Numbered from the stretch's first letter, positions 1 to 6,550 are shown. The stretch is DNA of 10,535 nucleotides from JBGPJM01 sp041485385 (GCA_041485385.1 JBGPJM010000179.1:1-10535); one strand, 5' to 3'. The notes: generated by a model not told the origin, from the sequence alone. Numbers and translations are program-made.

Positions 1-35
1 AACTCCTCCATCGTGGCGTGCGCTTCGACGTGCAT
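1..35 (-). CDS. 5' end of an unidentified minus-strand gene (partial)
   Basis: Read on the minus strand, an ATG at 35-33 opens a frame that stays open to the window edge and encodes MHVEAHATMEE followed by Leu or Phe. The start is supported by a perfect AAGGAGG Shine-Dalgarno sequence five bases upstream. Only 11 codons are visible, so no family can be assigned. It is divergent from the channel gene at 166, and the two share a control region of about 130 bp. The call rests on the ribosome binding site and spacing, not on protein similarity. Confidence 0.55.
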   Translation of the reverse strand, partial: MHVEAHATMEE

Positions 36-40
36 ACGAG

Positions 41-47
41 CCTCCTT
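41..47 (-). promoter_or_regulatory. Strong Shine-Dalgarno for the minus-strand edge gene
   Basis: Plus-strand CCTCCTT reads AAGGAGG on the minus strand, a full match to the anti-SD core. It lies five bases before the ATG at 35-33 and is the main evidence that this start is real. Confidence 0.65.
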
Positions 48-59
48 GCTCAATGAGCA
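47..59. repeat. Perfect 13-bp palindrome in divergent intergenic region
   Basis: TGCTCA-A-TGAGCA has perfect 6-bp arms around one central base. It abuts the ribosome binding site of the minus-strand edge gene. A one-base loop is too tight for a useful RNA hairpin, so a dimeric repressor operator is the likelier role. That is inference, and chance is possible. Confidence 0.35.
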
Positions 60-165
60 CAGGCAGTCTCGCATGCCGGCCGGCTTCGCGCAACCTAACG
101 GAAGCGCAACGGCGCGCGGGGATTAGGTGGGACCCGTATGAGATGATCCAGCCCACCCCCCCTTT
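48..165. other. Divergent intergenic region
   Basis: This non-coding stretch lies between the minus-strand edge gene and the channel gene. It contains the palindrome at 47-59 and a second self-complementary run, GCCGGCCGGC, near 76-85. I saw no convincing -35/-10 pair in either direction. The last 20 bases before the channel start are C-rich and carry no Shine-Dalgarno. Confidence 0.5.
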
Positions 166-1353
166 GTGCCGATTCTCCTCTTCTCCGTGCAGCTCGTGTC
201 CCCGTGGCGAGACCTCCTCCCGGTAGCCCCCATGCCCCCTCCAGACCAACCCACCGAAACCTTCTCCTACACGTTCCTCGGCAACGACGCGATCGCCTGG
301 GCCCTGGCCCTGGGCACCGTCGTCGTCGTGCTCGTCGGGCTGCTCCTCCTGAAGCGCATCGTCATCTCGCGCGTCGGCGATTTCGCCCACCGCACCCGCA
401 CCTTCGCCGGCGAGGTCGCCGGCACGCTCCTCAACAACATCAAGCGATTCTTCCTCGTCGCCATCGCCGTGCTGATCGGCTCGCGCGAGCTCACCCTCCC
501 GACCCGGGCCGACCACATCGTCCACCTGACCCTCATCGCCCTGGCCGCCCTCCAGGCGGCCGTCTGGGGCCACCACCTGGTCAACCTCGCGATCGAGCAG
601 TACCTCAAGCGCCACAAGACGCCCGATGGCCAGATCGACGGCTCCCTCGCCACCACCATGGGCGCGGTGAAGTTCATCGGCCTGCTGATCCTCTACGGGC
701 TGGTCATCCTGCTCGCCGCCGACAACATGGGCATCAACGTCCAGGCCCTCATCGCCGGCCTGGGCGTCGGCGGCATCGCCGTGGCCCTGGCGGCCCAGAG
801 CATCCTGGGCGACCTCTTCAGCTCCCTCTCGATCGTCATGGACAAGCCCTTCGTCCTGGGCGACTTCATCGTCGTCGGCGACAAGCAGGGCACCGTCGAG
901 AAGATCGGCCTCAAGACCACGCGCCTCCGCAGCATCTCCGGCGAGCAGCTCATCTTCACCAACTCCGACCTGCTCTCCTCCCGCATCCAGAACTTCAAGC
1001 GCATGGCCGAGCGCCGCGTCTCCTTCACCGTCGGCGTCAGCTACGACACCCCGCAGGAGAAGCTCCGCCTGATCCCCGGCATCATCCGCGACACCATCAC
1101 CCGCCATGATCAGGTCCGCTTCGACCGCTCCCACTTCTGCAACTTCGGCGACTCCACCCTCGACTTCGAGACCGTCTACTTCCTCTCCACCGCCGACTTC
1201 AACACCCACATGGACATCCAGCAGGAGGTCCTCCTCGAGGTCTACCGCCGCTTCACGCAGGAGGGGGTCGAGTTCCCCTTCCCGACGCACACGGTCATCA
1301 TGCAGCCCCCGCGCGCCGCGCCGGTCCTCGCCGGAGCGCCCGATGCCCGCTAA
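166..1353 (+). CDS. MscS-family small-conductance mechanosensitive channel
   Basis: This is an inner-membrane channel of the MscS family, expected to open under membrane tension and release solutes during hypo-osmotic shock. The 395-residue product has hydrophobic segments at about 41-63, 89-105, 118-142 and 163-184. These are followed by the pore-lining helix at about 193-228 with the family's Gly/Ala pattern (GLGVGGIAVALAAQ, then LGDLFSS). The beta domain follows with GD(F)I at 232-235 and the conserved 'TNS' turn near 265. The C-terminus ends in FPFPTHTV, matching the usual MscS close. It is longer than E. coli MscS (286 residues) because of extra N-terminal membrane segments. The GTG at 166 is the longest start; an in-frame ATG at 232 (residue 23) would also leave all segments intact. 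Neither has a clear ribosome binding site. The 3' end overlaps rsmG by 11 bases. Confidence 0.9.
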   Translation: MPILLFSVQLVSPWRDLLPVAPMPPPDQPTETFSYTFLGNDAIAWALALGTVVVVLVGLLLLKRIVISRVGDFAHRTRTFAGEVAGTLLNNIKRFFLVAIAVLIGSRELTLPTRADHIVHLTLIALAALQAAVWGHHLVNLAIEQYLKRHKTPDGQIDGSLATTMGAVKFIGLLILYGLVILLAADNMGINVQALIAGLGVGGIAVALAAQSILGDLFSSLSIVMDKPFVLGDFIVVGDKQGTVEKIGLKTTRLRSISGEQLIFTNSDLLSSRIQNFKRMAERRVSFTVGVSYDTPQEKLRLIPGIIRDTITRHDQVRFDRSHFCNFGDSTLDFETVYFLSTADFNTHMDIQQEVLLEVYRRFTQEGVEFPFPTHTVIMQPPRAAPVLAGAPDAR

Positions 1354-2227
1354 GCGAACGCGCCGGTTCGATCCCGCCGCGCCCGGACCAGACCGCGCCC
1401 CCCGCCGAGCGCCCGAGCGCCCCGGCGCCGCGCCCACTTCCTTCCCAGCGCCCCCGCGCCTCCAGGTCTTCTCGCCGCTCCCCGCGCCCCTCGAGCCTCC
1501 CCCGGATTTCCTCCAGGCCGCCGCCGATCTCGGCGTTGCCTTCGACCCCGGCGACCTCGAGCGCCTCGGCCTCTACCTCGCTCTCCTCCTCGAGACCAAC
1601 AAGTCCTTCAACCTCACCGCCATCACCGATCCGCACGAGGCTTGGACCAGGCACATCCTCGACGCCCTCACCCTCATCCCCCTCCTCTCCGACATCCAGT
1701 CCGCCGCCGCCAGCGATCCCGCCACCTCACCCCCCTCCATCATCGACATCGGCTCCGGCGGCGGCCTCCCCGGCATTCCCCTGGCCATCGTCCTCCCGCA
1801 CCTTCGTTTCACCCTCCTTGAAGCCACCGGCAAGAAAGCCGACTTCCTCCGCGCCGCCGCCTCGGCCCTGGCCCTCCCCAACGTCACCGTCATCCAGGCA
1901 CGCGCCGAGACCCTCGGCCAGGACCACCGCGCCCACCGCGAGCACTACGACGTGGCCACCGTTCGCGCCGTCGGCCACCTCGCCATCGTCGCCGAGCTCG
2001 CCGCCCCCCTTGTCCGCCCGGGCGGCCTCATCCTCTGCGTCAAGGGCGCCAAGGCCGACCAGGAGGTCGAAGAGGCCGCGAAGGCCATCGGCCTCGTCGG
2101 CGCCCGTCACGCGGCCACGGTCTCCACGCCCACCGGGCGCATCGTCGTCCTCGAAAAGGCCACCCGCACGCCGCGCACCTACCCGCGCCTCGACGGCGAG
2201 CCCAAGCGCAAGCCGCTGGGCATGTGA
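1343..2227 (+). CDS. rsmG: 16S rRNA (guanine-N7) methyltransferase RsmG (GidB)
   Basis: This is a SAM-dependent methyltransferase that makes m7G527 (E. coli numbering) in 16S rRNA, acting on the small ribosomal subunit in the cytoplasm. The 294-residue product has the family signature NLTAIT with RHILDAL near residues 91-110. The SAM loop DIGSGGGLPGIPLAI starts at about residue 135, followed by LLEATGKKADFL. The C-terminal end has the YPR-x-K-PLG pattern. E. coli RsmG is about 207 residues. The excess is mostly an Arg/Pro-rich N-terminal tail of about 50 residues with no recognisable domain. The ATG at 1343 is the only canonical start before the conserved core and lies 11 bases inside the end of the channel gene, so translational coupling is likely. 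The frame is open upstream to 1106, but there it only shadows the channel gene. Confidence 0.93.
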   Translation: MPAKRTRRFDPAAPGPDRAPRRAPERPGAAPTSFPAPPRLQVFSPLPAPLEPPPDFLQAAADLGVAFDPGDLERLGLYLALLLETNKSFNLTAITDPHEAWTRHILDALTLIPLLSDIQSAAASDPATSPPSIIDIGSGGGLPGIPLAIVLPHLRFTLLEATGKKADFLRAAASALALPNVTVIQARAETLGQDHRAHREHYDVATVRAVGHLAIVAELAAPLVRPGGLILCVKGAKADQEVEEAAKAIGLVGARHAATVSTPTGRIVVLEKATRTPRTYPRLDGEPKRKPLGM

Positions 2228-2243
2228 ACCGGCGCAGCGCAAG

Positions 2244-2269
2244 AAAAAACCGGGGCCTCGCGGCCCCGG
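2244..2269 (-). terminator. Intrinsic terminator of the glycine-tailed RRM gene
   Basis: A perfect 8-bp GC stem (CCGGGGCC / GGCCCCGG) with a TCGC loop spans 2250-2269. Six A residues flank it at 2244-2249, so the minus-strand transcript is a hairpin followed by a U tract. It lies about 40 bases after the RRM stop. On the plus strand no T run follows the stem, so any termination of rsmG transcripts here would be weaker. Confidence 0.85.
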
Positions 2270-2308
2270 CTGTGTTGACGATTCAAAGGCCCGCCCCCCC
2301 GACGGGGT

Positions 2309-2650
2309 TTACCAACTGCCGCGACGGCTTCCGCCGCCGCCGCCGCCGCCACCGCCGCCGCTGCGGCCGCCACCGAACCCGCCGCGACCGCCACCACCGC
2401 CGCCGCCCTCGCGGGGCTTGGCCTCGTTCACGGTCAGGTCGCGCCCGTCAACGTTCTTGCCGTTGAGCGCGGCCATCGCGGCCCGGGCGTGCTCGTCGTT
2501 GCTGAACTCCACGAACCCGAACCCGCGCGGCCGTCCCGTCTCCCGGTCCATGACCAAGGAGGCCGAGGCGACATCGCCGTGAGCCGCGAACAGCTCGCGC
2601 AACTGGCTCTCGGACGTGTTGAACGACAGATTTCCGACATACAGCTTCAT
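2309..2650 (-). CDS. RNA-binding protein, single RRM with glycine-rich tail
   Basis: This is a 113-residue cytoplasmic RNA-binding protein of the bacterial RRM type, comparable to cyanobacterial Rbp proteins. The RRM has RNP2 as LYVGNL at residues 3-8 and RNP1 as RGFGFVEF at 42-49, with aromatic residues at the usual RNA-stacking positions. Residues 82-113 are almost entirely Gly with scattered Arg, Ser and Phe, an RGG-like tail encoded by slippage-prone GGC/GGT triplets. The start at 2650 gives the usual MKLYVGNL beginning. An in-frame ATG five codons upstream (MDRCI) is an alternative, and a GGAT sequence lies nine bases before the chosen ATG. The gene converges on rsmG. The upstream DNA can form a hairpin (2729-2746), so autoregulation or thermal control is conceivable. 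The RNA target is unknown. Confidence 0.92.
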   Translation of the reverse strand: MKLYVGNLSFNTSESQLRELFAAHGDVASASLVMDRETGRPRGFGFVEFSNDEHARAAMAALNGKNVDGRDLTVNEAKPREGGGGGGGRGGFGGGRSGGGGGGGGGGSRRGSW

Positions 2651-2728
2651 GATGCATCTATCCATTGCCCGTGTGAGATTAACCGCTGCTTGAACTCGGG
2701 CAGGAGGAAGCGTCGGCGACCCTGAGGA

Positions 2729-2746
2729 CCCTCCAACTCTGGAGGG
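2729..2746 (-). repeat. Hairpin in the leader of the glycine-tailed RRM gene
   Basis: CCCTCCA-ACTC-TGGAGGG is a perfect 7-bp stem with a four-base loop, about 80 bases upstream of the RRM start on the same strand. No T tract follows it, so it is not a standard terminator. A structured 5' leader is the simplest reading. Confidence 0.45.
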
Positions 2747-3019
2747 GCCAGAACTGAGATCGCGGGATTCTATGACCCGGTCCATCGCCGTGTCATCAAG
2801 GGGGGCCACACTTTTTCTGTCATCCGCTGCGCGACGTTCCCCCAGTCCGACGAAGCCCACCCCAACGCGCCGAACAGCACGTAAACGGTTCCGCGCCTGC
2901 CGTAACTCTCGGCGCCACCAGACTGGTAGCGATTTCAGCACAACGCCGCGCTCCGGAGTGGCCAGAACCGGCCACACCGTCTGAACTCCCCGATTCCGGC
3001 GGACTCAGAGCGGTTTTTC

Positions 3020-3048
3020 TTGGACTCACCGCGCGACTGAGGTACTCT
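3020..3048 (+). promoter_or_regulatory. Weak sigma-70-like promoter candidate
   Basis: TTGGAC and TACTCT are separated by 17 bases and lie about 40 bases before the start at 3088. Each hexamer matches the consensus at only three positions, so support comes mostly from spacing and location. Confidence 0.25.
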
Positions 3049-3087
3049 GTGCTTCTCCCGCCCCGACGCACATCGAAAGGTCCCTGC

Positions 3088-3867
3088 ATGCGCCAAGCTC
3101 TCGTCTGGCTCGCGGCCACCTGTGCGCTCGCCTCACCCTGCGCGGCGTGGCAGATCCGCGCACGAATGGTGCTGCGCACGGGCACCGAAACGGGTTATGA
3201 CCCCATCTACGTATGGCCGGGGTCGACCGGGATGATCCGCATCCAGCTGGGCGTCTTCGATGACGTCGACGGTCCCGCTCCCGCCGGCGGCCTGATCGGC
3301 TGGACCATGGGCACCCTGAGCGGCGCGGGCACCAACGGCAGCGGCGCAACGCGCCTCAACCCATTCGCCTCGTCCCCCGCTCCCGGCTTCTCCGGCACGC
3401 AGGTCCCCCTCGACCTCTTCGACATCGACGCAACCCTCGGCACACAATCACTTCCCTGGCTCGGAATCCCCGGCACATCCGACCCCGGCCCTCAGCCCGC
3501 CGCGCTCGTCCGCGGCCGCAACACCTTCATCTCCGTCTTCCAGTTCCTCACCATCGCCGGCGGCTCCGACTACGTGCTCACCGCGGCCGGAGGCGCCGTC
3601 GCGGCAAGCGCATGGGACGGCACGCCCCTCCCACCCCAGCCCGGCCCCGACGGTTTCTTCGGCCCCGGCGACCAGAACCACGACAACATCGACGACACCC
3701 TCGACGACCTCCCCGGCTCGATCACCTATTCCCACGTAGACCTGCCGCCCATCCCGTTCTCCGCCCTCATGCACGTCATCATCGTCCCCGCACCAGCCAC
3801 CGCGCCGACCCTCATGCTCCACACCGTCATCGCCCTACGACGCCGCCGCGCGCGACCCACGCAATAG
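3088..3867 (+). CDS. Secreted protein with PEP-CTERM-like (VPAPAT) sorting tail
   Basis: This is a 259-residue exported protein of unknown function. The first 20 residues (MRQALVWLAATCALASPCAA) form a typical Sec signal peptide, with cleavage likely just before Trp-Gln. The mature part is rich in Gly, Pro and Asp and includes an acidic stretch, GDQNHDNIDDTLDD, that could bind calcium. Residues 233-259 consist of VPAPAT, a hydrophobic stretch and RRRRAR. This is the layout of PEP-CTERM tails, which exosortases recognise and which planctomycetes often carry with a PAP-type motif. The ATG at 3088 has AAAGG seven bases upstream; an open extension to 3049 would spoil the signal peptide. I recognise no catalytic domain. 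A surface or envelope location is inferred from the tail. Confidence 0.82.
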   Translation: MRQALVWLAATCALASPCAAWQIRARMVLRTGTETGYDPIYVWPGSTGMIRIQLGVFDDVDGPAPAGGLIGWTMGTLSGAGTNGSGATRLNPFASSPAPGFSGTQVPLDLFDIDATLGTQSLPWLGIPGTSDPGPQPAALVRGRNTFISVFQFLTIAGGSDYVLTAAGGAVAASAWDGTPLPPQPGPDGFFGPGDQNHDNIDDTLDDLPGSITYSHVDLPPIPFSALMHVIIVPAPATAPTLMLHTVIALRRRRARPTQ

Positions 3868-3874
3868 CATCCCC

Positions 3875-3946
3875 CTTCTCACCTTCTCACCTTCTCACCT
3901 TCTCACCTTCTCACCTTCTCACCTTCTCACCCTCTCACCCTCTCAC
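3875..3946. repeat. Octamer tandem array (CTTCTCAC)n
   Basis: Seven perfect consecutive copies of CTTCTCAC (3875-3930) are followed by two copies with one change (CCTCTCAC, 3931-3946) and then degenerate C-rich sequence. The plus strand contains no G throughout. It fills most of the gap between the PEP-CTERM-like gene and the helicase, ending about 30 bases before the helicase start. Three units make 24 bases, so the array stays open in the helicase frame. I place the start after it, because the repeat-encoded peptide is low complexity and precedes the conserved helicase region. Confidence 0.95.
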
Positions 3947-3977
3947 CCCATCACCCCACCTCCCCGTACCATCCCCC

Positions 3978-6218
3978 GTGCCCCCGACCGCTGCCTCCAT
4001 CCTCTCCGCCTCCGGCCCCATCGCCGCCCATCTCGGCAACTCCTTCGAATCCCGCCCCGAGCAGCTCCACATGGCCGCCGCCGTCGCCGCGGCCATCTCC
4101 GAGAAATCCCGCCTCCTCGTCGAGGCCGGCACCGGCGTCGGCAAGTCCTTCGCCTACCTCGTCCCCGCGATCCTTCGCTGCCTCTTGAACAAAGAGCGCA
4201 TCGTCATCGCCACCAACACCATCGCGCTCCAGGAGCAGCTCATCCACAAGGACATCCCGCTCCTTCTGGAGACGCTCCCCAACTGGGGCCTCGACCTCAC
4301 CACTCTCCCCGCCCTCACCCCCGTCCTCGTCAAGGGCCGCTCCAACTACGTCTCCATCCGGCGCCTGCGCCTGGCTTCCAAGCGTCAGGAGTCGCTCCTC
4401 TCCGGCGCCGAGTCCCTCCTTTCCCTCCACGTTGTCGAGGACTGGGCCTACTCCACCCACGACGGCTCCCTCTCCACACTCCCCCAGCTCGAGGCCCCCG
4501 AGGTCTGGGACCACGTCCGCTCCGACTCCGACAACTGCATGGGCCGCAAGTGCGAGACCTTCAAGCAGTGCTTCTACCAGCGCGCCCGCCAGGAGATGGA
4601 GCGAGCTAACCTCCTTGTCTGCAACCACGCCCTCTTCTTCTCCGACCTGGCCCTCCGCATCACCAGGGGCGACGACGCCGCCATCCTCCCGCCCCATCAC
4701 CACGTCATCCTCGACGAGGCCCACAACCTCGAGGAAGTCGCCTGCGAGCACTTCGGCCTCACCGTCTCCCGCCCGCGCGTCATGCGCCTCCTCCGCACCC
4801 TCTACTCCCAGCGCCGCTCCAAGGTCTCCGGCTATCTCCAGGAGAAGTCCCTCGCCGCCGGCGACGCCTCGCTCGTCGATGGCGCCATCCACCTCGTCCT
4901 CCGGGCCGAGTCCATCGCCGAGTCCTTCTTCGACAACTTGCACGATGCCTACCAGAAGGACCGCGGCTCCAATGGGTCGGGTGGACGAATCCGGGAGCCG
5001 GGCATCGTCGACAACGCCCTCACGCCCGTCATGCGTGATCTTTCCCTTCGCCTCGGCAAGCTCCGCGAGCTCGTCAAGTCCGAGCCCGACAAGTTCGAGC
5101 TCACGTCCTACATCAACCGCGCCGCCGAGATCGCCGACTGCGCCGCCGCGCTCATCGACCAGACCATCCCCGAGTCCGTCTACTGGGTCGAGGTCGACCA
5201 GGGCCTGGGGAGCGGGGGCGGTGGGGGGGCGGGGGGTGGAGGGGGGGCGCGATACCGATCTCGCTCGCCGCGGGTCACCATCGCCTGCTCCCCCATCGAG
5301 GCCGCGCCCCTCCTGCGCCAGCACCTCTTCTCGCAGGACAAGGGCTTCATCCTCACGAGCGCCACCCTCGCCACCCGCTCCGTGAGGGAGGATGAGCAAC
5401 CCGAGCGCGCCGAGACCGCCTTCGCCTACACCCTCTCCCGTCTCGGCCTCGACGATGCCCGCTCCCTCCAGCTCGGCAGCCCCTTCGACTACGCCACCCA
5501 GGTCGAGCTCCACATCGACACCACCGTCCCCGACCCGCGCAACGCGCCAGGCCGGCGCGCGCCCCGCTCCCCCTCCTCTCCTCACATCCCCCGTCCCCCA
5601 TCCAACATCCCACATTCCTCCGATGATCTTCCCTCCATCGACCTCGACCTCCGCCCCATCACCACCGATCCCTTCATCGATGCGCTGGCCGGCCGCATCC
5701 TCCACCACATCAAGGCCACCCAGGGCGGCGCCTTCGTCCTCTTCACCTCGTTCGCTCACCTCAACGCCGTCGCCGCCGCCCTCGAGCGCCCCCTCGCCCA
5801 CCTCGGCTACCCGCTCCTCGCCCAGAACCGCGATGGCTCCCGCGCGCTCATCCTCCAGAAGTTCAAGCAGGACCCCTGTTCGGTCCTGCTGGGGGCCGCG
5901 TCCTTCTGGCAGGGCGTCGATGTCCGCGGCGAATCCCTCCGCAACGTCATCATCACCCGCCTCCCCTTCGAACCCCCCGACCGCCCACTCACCCAGGCGC
6001 GCCTCGAGCGCATCACCACCCGCGGCGGCAACGCCTTCATGGAAGACTCCCTCCCCCGCGCCGTCATCCGCTTCAAGCAGGGCTTCGGACGGCTCATCCG
6101 CTCCAAGTCCGACACCGGCCGCGTCGTGATCCTCGACCCCCGCGTCCTCACCGCCCGCTACGGCCGGCGATTCCTCGACGCCCTCCCCGCGGGGATCCCC
6201 GTGCACACGGAGGAGTGA
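3978..6218 (+). CDS. dinG: DinG/XPD-like superfamily 2 iron-sulfur DNA helicase
   Basis: This is an ATP-dependent DNA helicase, expected to unwind structured or damage-associated DNA with 5'-3' polarity in the cytoplasm. The 746-residue product has RPEQ (Q-motif region) near residue 30, Walker A AGTGVGKS with Lys56, and DEAH at 246-249. The C-terminal half has QGVDVRG and QGFGRLIR. The Fe-S domain shows C187-x4-C192-x5-C198, matching the last three ligands of E. coli DinG. The expected first ligand, in KGRSNYxC, is Ser126 here. There are two low-complexity inserts: a poly-Gly stretch encoded at about 5206-5250, and a Pro/Ser linker from a heptad repeat at 5583-5617. The GTG at 3978 is the only canonical start just before the conserved N-terminus and lacks a Shine-Dalgarno. 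YoaA-type paralogues share this architecture, so the symbol marks the family only. Confidence 0.9.
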   Translation: MPPTAASILSASGPIAAHLGNSFESRPEQLHMAAAVAAAISEKSRLLVEAGTGVGKSFAYLVPAILRCLLNKERIVIATNTIALQEQLIHKDIPLLLETLPNWGLDLTTLPALTPVLVKGRSNYVSIRRLRLASKRQESLLSGAESLLSLHVVEDWAYSTHDGSLSTLPQLEAPEVWDHVRSDSDNCMGRKCETFKQCFYQRARQEMERANLLVCNHALFFSDLALRITRGDDAAILPPHHHVILDEAHNLEEVACEHFGLTVSRPRVMRLLRTLYSQRRSKVSGYLQEKSLAAGDASLVDGAIHLVLRAESIAESFFDNLHDAYQKDRGSNGSGGRIREPGIVDNALTPVMRDLSLRLGKLRELVKSEPDKFELTSYINRAAEIADCAAALIDQTIPESVYWVEVDQGLGSGGGGGAGGGGGARYRSRSPRVTIACSPIEAAPLLRQHLFSQDKGFILTSATLATRSVREDEQPERAETAFAYTLSRLGLDDARSLQLGSPFDYATQVELHIDTTVPDPRNAPGRRAPRSPSSPHIPRPPSNIPHSSDDLPSIDLDLRPITTDPFIDALAGRILHHIKATQGGAFVLFTSFAHLNAVAAALERPLAHLGYPLLAQNRDGSRALILQKFKQDPCSVLLGAASFWQGVDVRGESLRNVIITRLPFEPPDRPLTQARLERITTRGGNAFMEDSLPRAVIRFKQGFGRLIRSKSDTGRVVILDPRVLTARYGRRFLDALPAGIPVHTEE
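5207..5247 (+). repeat. G-quadruplex-like run inside the helicase gene
   Basis: The coding strand carries successive runs of 4, 5, 7, 6 and 7 G with short interruptions, in a gene whose coding strand is otherwise C-rich. It encodes a Gly linker (GSGGGGGAGGGGGA) before the strand leading to motif III/IV. It satisfies the usual quadruplex pattern of four or more G-runs with short loops. Confidence 0.8.
5583..5617 (+). repeat. Heptad array A (CACATCC type) within the helicase
   Basis: There are five consecutive 7-bp units: CACATCC, CCCGTCC, CCCATCC, AACATCC and CACATTC. They encode a Pro/Ser-rich linker (SPHIPRPPSNIPHS). It is the same repeat type as the two arrays in the gene at 9757. Confidence 0.75.
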
Positions 6219-6343
6219 CGCGGCATCGCCCCTGGGACATGCGTCCAATCTCAACCCGGACTGAGGCCCCCACGGTCCGCGCTACGCAAGACGGCGAATC
6301 GTCCAGATGGTCTTGTGCCACCCCGTCGAGGCTGTGCCGATCG

Positions 6344-6415
6344 CTACGGGCAGCCGGCGACGAACGCGCTCAGGAGGTCGAAGAAGTCCTGCGAGTTGGC
6401 GCGCCGTCGGCGTTG
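6344..6415 (-). pseudogene. Remnant of a dockerin/EF-hand-like C-terminus, frameshifted
   Basis: On the minus strand, a frame ending at TAG (6346-6344) reads ANSQDFFDLLSAFVAGCP. This resembles the helix after a calcium loop in the dockerin-like tails of Phycisphaerae secreted proteins (D-x-N-x-DG-x-NSQDFFDFL). Immediately upstream the adjacent frame reads VNADG, the second half of such a loop. Restoring one base between the two joins them into VNADG-x-ANSQDFFDLL. No intact upstream gene exists, because the region beyond is the control region of the gene at 6563. The family assignment rests on motif memory, so it is a moderate call. Confidence 0.5.
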
Positions 6416-6462
6416 ACCCTGCCGCGCCTTGCTGAACCGGCCAAGCCTGCCTCGATTTCTCT

Positions 6463-6490
6463 TTGTACTCCGGCTGGAGCGAGGTAGACT
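6463..6490 (+). promoter_or_regulatory. Possible promoter of the second PEP-CTERM-like gene
   Basis: TTGTAC and TAGACT are separated by 16 bases (3/6 and 4/6 matches to consensus). They lie about 70 bases upstream of the TTG start at 6563 in otherwise gene-free sequence. Confidence 0.3.
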
Positions 6491-6550
6491 GAAACGACTC
6501 GGCAGGTCTCGCGGGCCCGGGGGTGGATCGCTGCGGCGTTCGCCGCGCCG

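Larger units (their letters stand above)
2651..3087. other. Non-coding region between divergent RRM and PEP-CTERM genes
   Basis: About 437 bp with no credible gene; the open frames here lack coding character and ribosome binding sites. It holds the hairpin at 2729-2746 in the probable leader of the RRM gene and a second inverted repeat at 2958-2975 (GTGGCC / GGCCAC, six-base loop). A possible -10 for the RRM gene (TAGAAT on the minus strand, about 2767-2772) lacks a well-spaced -35. A weak plus-strand promoter candidate lies at 3020-3048. Confidence 0.5.

Noticed and set aside
1106..1342. Upstream extension of the rsmG frame
   Set aside because: It is a Ser/Arg/Pro shadow of the channel gene with no RsmG similarity.
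2958..2975. GTGGCC/GGCCAC hairpin as a terminator
   Set aside because: No T tract on either strand and no gene ending nearby.
3612..3977. Helicase frame extended upstream through the octamer array
   Set aside because: It would overlap the PEP-CTERM-like gene and add only low-complexity sequence. GTG 3978 directly precedes the conserved N-terminus.
3951..6254. Very long minus-strand open frame (767 codons) opposite the helicase
   Set aside because: It is an antisense shadow caused by C-ending codons of the helicase. It has no recognisable domain, and the plus-strand frame has all helicase motifs.
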